Assembly (NCBI RefSeq): GCF_014641555.1
Contig: NZ_BMHY01000016.1
Span: 1-64,000, forward strand
Reading direction: 5' to 3'
Origin: Paenibacillus radicis (ex Gao et al. 2016)
Lineage (GTDB): Bacteria > Bacillota > Bacilli > Paenibacillales > Paenibacillaceae
Length of the DNA: 64,000 nt
Within the stretch, counting starts at the first letter, position 1. Every line of letters starts with the position of its first letter. The notes beneath the pieces are model-generated. The model did no database searches and was not told the DNA's origin. It was given only the letters and a program-made list of their open reading frames with translations. Of the stretch, positions 61,722 through 64,000 are shown in pieces. Both the position numbers and the translations under genes were made by a program.

Positions 61722-62615
61722 ATGGTAACAGCAAAGAAAAAATGGGTGCCATATTTGTTTCTGCTTCCCGGCATTCTGCTATTTTTGGCGATAGGCGTTT
61801 ATTCGGTAGGCTTCTCCGTCATACTCAGTTTTTACAACTGGTCGGGGATTGACTTCTCGAACGCAAGATTCGAAGGATTGTCTAATTTCAAGGATTTTCT
61901 GCTGGGCGACAGCCCGGTTGTATCGCGCAACTTCTATTACGCGTTGCTGCACAATTTCGAGCTAGCCTTCTTTCAAGTTATCATTGTCATTCCGGTAGCA
62001 CTCGTGCTCGCATTCGTTTTGCAGAACACGAAGATGGCCGGCTTTTACCGCACGCTTTATTTCCTGCCGATGATTGCATCGGGCATCGCAGTTTTCTATG
62101 TATGGAAAGGCTTATTCGAGCCTACAGGCGTACTTAACTCTTTATTCGCCACGCTGGGCCTTGATTTTCTAGTCGTACCCGAAGGGATGCTGGGCAGCTC
62201 GTCCACATCATTGATCGGGATCATTATTACTTCCATTTGGGGAGGACTTCCCGGCACGCTGCTGCTTTATTATGCAGGTTTGACCGCCGTTGACCCGACA
62301 CTATACGAAGCCGCAAGCGTGGATGGCGCAAGCAAGGCGACGATGATACGGAAAATTACATGGCCGCTGCTCAAGCCGATGACGCTTATCGCGGTTATTC
62401 AAATGGTGAATGGCGCATTTCAGACGTTCGAGAATGTATTTATTATGACCGGAGGCGGTCCGGCAGGCAGCACCGAGGTTATCGGAACGCTCGTTTATCG
62501 GACGGCATTTATCGATAATGACTACGGTCTCGCTAGTGCAATTGGCTGGACGTCGTTTCTCGTAACGGGACTCATTGCTATTTTCAGTATTCGCGGCTTT
62601 AAGGCTGACATATAG
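61722..62615 (+). CDS. Sugar ABC transporter permease (MalF/UgpA type)
   Basis: 297 residues with six membrane segments. The EAA motif that docks to the ATPase is visible as YEAASVDGASKATMIRKITWPLLKP. N-terminal LFLLPGILLFLAIGVY and PTGVLNSLF are typical of the MalF/UgpA branch. Second gene of the sugar uptake operon, 12 bases before the partner permease. Confidence 0.9.
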   Translation: MVTAKKKWVPYLFLLPGILLFLAIGVYSVGFSVILSFYNWSGIDFSNARFEGLSNFKDFLLGDSPVVSRNFYYALLHNFELAFFQVIIVIPVALVLAFVLQNTKMAGFYRTLYFLPMIASGIAVFYVWKGLFEPTGVLNSLFATLGLDFLVVPEGMLGSSSTSLIGIIITSIWGGLPGTLLLYYAGLTAVDPTLYEAASVDGASKATMIRKITWPLLKPMTLIAVIQMVNGAFQTFENVFIMTGGGPAGSTEVIGTLVYRTAFIDNDYGLASAIGWTSFLVTGLIAIFSIRGFKADI

Positions 62616-62627
62616 GAGGATAAGAGG

Positions 62628-63446
62628 ATGGTTAAATCAATCAAGCACTTACTGCTAATCATATACGGCTTCGCTTGCCTCTATCCGTTCTTGTGGATGT
62701 TCGGAACGTCGCTCAAAACGTCGCAAGATGCTTTAGCTAATCCGCAATCGCCGTTTCCGTCCGGGGCTTTTCAGTGGAGCACGTTCGCTGAAGTATGGAA
62801 CAAGCTGAATTTCGGCCGCTTCTTTATGAATAGCGGCATTGTCAGTATCGTGGTTATTGTTGGTGTTATCTTCATTTACAGCATGATGGGCTACGCCTTT
62901 GCGAAGTACAGATTCAGAGGGAAAAAGTTTATCTATTATATGTTTATTGCGCTTCTGCTCGTGCCGGGCGTAACGATTCTTATTCCGCTTTATATCAATA
63001 TGACGAATTTAGGCCTGGCCAACAGCTATATCGGAATGATTCTGCCGATGATCAACGGCGCAGCGCCGTTTGCGATCTTCCTGTTCACCAGCTACTTCCG
63101 TACAATCTCTCATGAGCTGTACGAGAGCGCGGTGCTGGACGGCTGCAATTCCTTCCGCATCTATTTCAACATTTATTTGCCGCTGGCAATTCCGGCTATC
63201 GGCACGATTGCGATTATGAACTTTATCGGCAGCTGGAACAACATCCTGTGGCCGATGATCATCATCGACAGCAAAGATTTGTTCACGCTCCCTATGGGGC
63301 TGATGTATCTGGATTCCTCTTCCTTCAAGAAGTGGAACGAGCTGATGGCAGGCGCTATTATTACAATTTTCCCAATACTCGTAGCCTTCCCTTTCCTGCA
63401 AAAAATGTACGTACAAGGCATGACTGCCGGATCGGTGAAAATGTAG
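62628..63446 (+). CDS. Sugar ABC transporter permease (MalG/UgpE type)
   Basis: 272 residues, six membrane segments, with YPFLWMFGTSLKT at the start and the EAA motif YESAVLDGCNSFRIYFNIYLPLAIPAIGT. SD AGGAGG lies before ATG 62628. It forms the membrane channel together with the preceding permease. Followed 40 bases later by the mannosidase gene. Confidence 0.9.
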   Translation: MVKSIKHLLLIIYGFACLYPFLWMFGTSLKTSQDALANPQSPFPSGAFQWSTFAEVWNKLNFGRFFMNSGIVSIVVIVGVIFIYSMMGYAFAKYRFRGKKFIYYMFIALLLVPGVTILIPLYINMTNLGLANSYIGMILPMINGAAPFAIFLFTSYFRTISHELYESAVLDGCNSFRIYFNIYLPLAIPAIGTIAIMNFIGSWNNILWPMIIIDSKDLFTLPMGLMYLDSSSFKKWNELMAGAIITIFPILVAFPFLQKMYVQGMTAGSVKM

Positions 63447-63486
63447 CTTCATCCAAAATCTATTATAAACAGGACGGTACAACGAT

Positions 63487-64000
63487 ATGAAAAAGACAGC
63501 GCACGTTATCGCGCACTCACATTGGGATAGAGAGTGGTATTTGCCTTTTGAAAAACACCGGATCAAACTTGTAGAGCTCATGGAGCTTCTGATCGAAACG
63601 ATTGATAAAGACCCGAATTACGGCAGCTTTCATCTCGACGGACAGACGGTACCGCTGGAAGATTATTTGGAAATTATGCCGCATCGTGCGGAAAAAGTGC
63701 GTGAGCTGATCGAGAAAGGCAAGCTTGTGATTGGCCCTTGGTATATTTTGCAGGATGAGTTTCTGATCAGCAGTGAAGCGAATGTCCGCAACTTGCAAAT
63801 CGGCATTATCGATTCTGAAAAGCTGGGGCCCTATGCTGAAATCGGCTACTTCCCCGACTCCTTTGGTAATATCGGTCAAGCGCCGCAAATTCTTCGTCAA
63901 GCTGGCATGGATACTGCGGTATACGGCCGGGGCGTGAAAGCGGTCGGTTTCAATAATGAAATCGGCGAAGACAACCAATACTTGTCCAAATATTCGGAGA
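63487..64000 (+). CDS. GH38 alpha-mannosidase, N-terminal part (runs off the window)
   Basis: The first 171 codons of a glycoside hydrolase family 38 enzyme. HSHWDREW near residues 10-17 gives the zinc-binding His and Asp, and GYFPDSFGNIGQAPQIL near 118 contains the nucleophile Asp of the family. It hydrolyses alpha-mannosides brought in by the ABC transporter upstream. The reading frame is open to the end of the window, so the C-terminal domains are not seen. The frame was checked by direct translation from ATG 63487. Confidence 0.93.
   Translation, partial: MKKTAHVIAHSHWDREWYLPFEKHRIKLVELMELLIETIDKDPNYGSFHLDGQTVPLEDYLEIMPHRAEKVRELIEKGKLVIGPWYILQDEFLISSEANVRNLQIGIIDSEKLGPYAEIGYFPDSFGNIGQAPQILRQAGMDTAVYGRGVKAVGFNNEIGEDNQYLSKYSE

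Overview
The window reads as chromosome of a spore-forming Firmicute of the Paenibacillus type. Evidence: the end of a 23S-5S rRNA operon at the left edge, an intact pro-sigma-K gene behind a sporulation-type promoter, a SleB/CwlJ-like cortex hydrolase, strong purine-rich ribosome binding sites, frequent GTG/TTG starts and WapA-like secreted RHS proteins.

Layout. (1) 1-420: 23S 3' end, 5S rRNA, terminator. (2) 420-10,700: ordinary genes: GT39-like glycosyltransferase, two MFS transporters, SleB-like hydrolase, uracil-DNA-glycosylase-like protein, VOC protein, and an aldo/keto reductase divergent from an HxlR regulator. (3) 10,850-25,970: an accessory island attached to sigK. After intact sigK, at least five 3' fragments of sigK lie in the same orientation (13,138; 14,830; 20,934; 22,501; 25,928), plus a trace at 21,567. 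They separate blocks of foreign genes: an IS3 relic, a duplicated membrane-protein module, cysD-cysN, a three-gene array with integron attC-like sites, a zeta-type toxin pair, a nicotianamine-synthase-like gene, and an ArsR/quinone-oxidoreductase pair. Fragments near sigK are almost intact and differ mostly by synonymous changes; distant ones are progressively eroded. This suggests serial insertion at the sigK end. No recombinase is visible. (4) 26,500-31,210: a lipoprotein, a broken membrane-protein gene, and gntP-gntK for gluconate. (5) 31,260-52,090: two secreted RHS/WapA-like polymorphic-toxin loci with matching promoters, small YD-repeat/jelly-roll companion proteins, near-identical RHS cores, different C-terminal toxin domains and different presumed immunity genes; a degraded IS3 element lies between them and an intact one follows. 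(6) 53,800-58,710: papain-like amidase, HEAT protein, adenine deaminase, a frameshifted araM-like gene and a small membrane protein. (7) 58,800-64,000: a GntR/LacI-type regulator divergent from a sugar ABC transporter operon that runs into a GH38 alpha-mannosidase, a probable mannoside uptake and degradation locus.

Two things stand out. One is the sigK-tail array with decay increasing away from sigK and a shared junction sequence at three tails. The other, nested inside it, is the set of promoterless AT-rich ORFs separated by attC-like sites in which each cassette's first bases are exactly complementary to the R'' box of its own downstream site, the hallmark of integron cassettes, here without any integrase in view.
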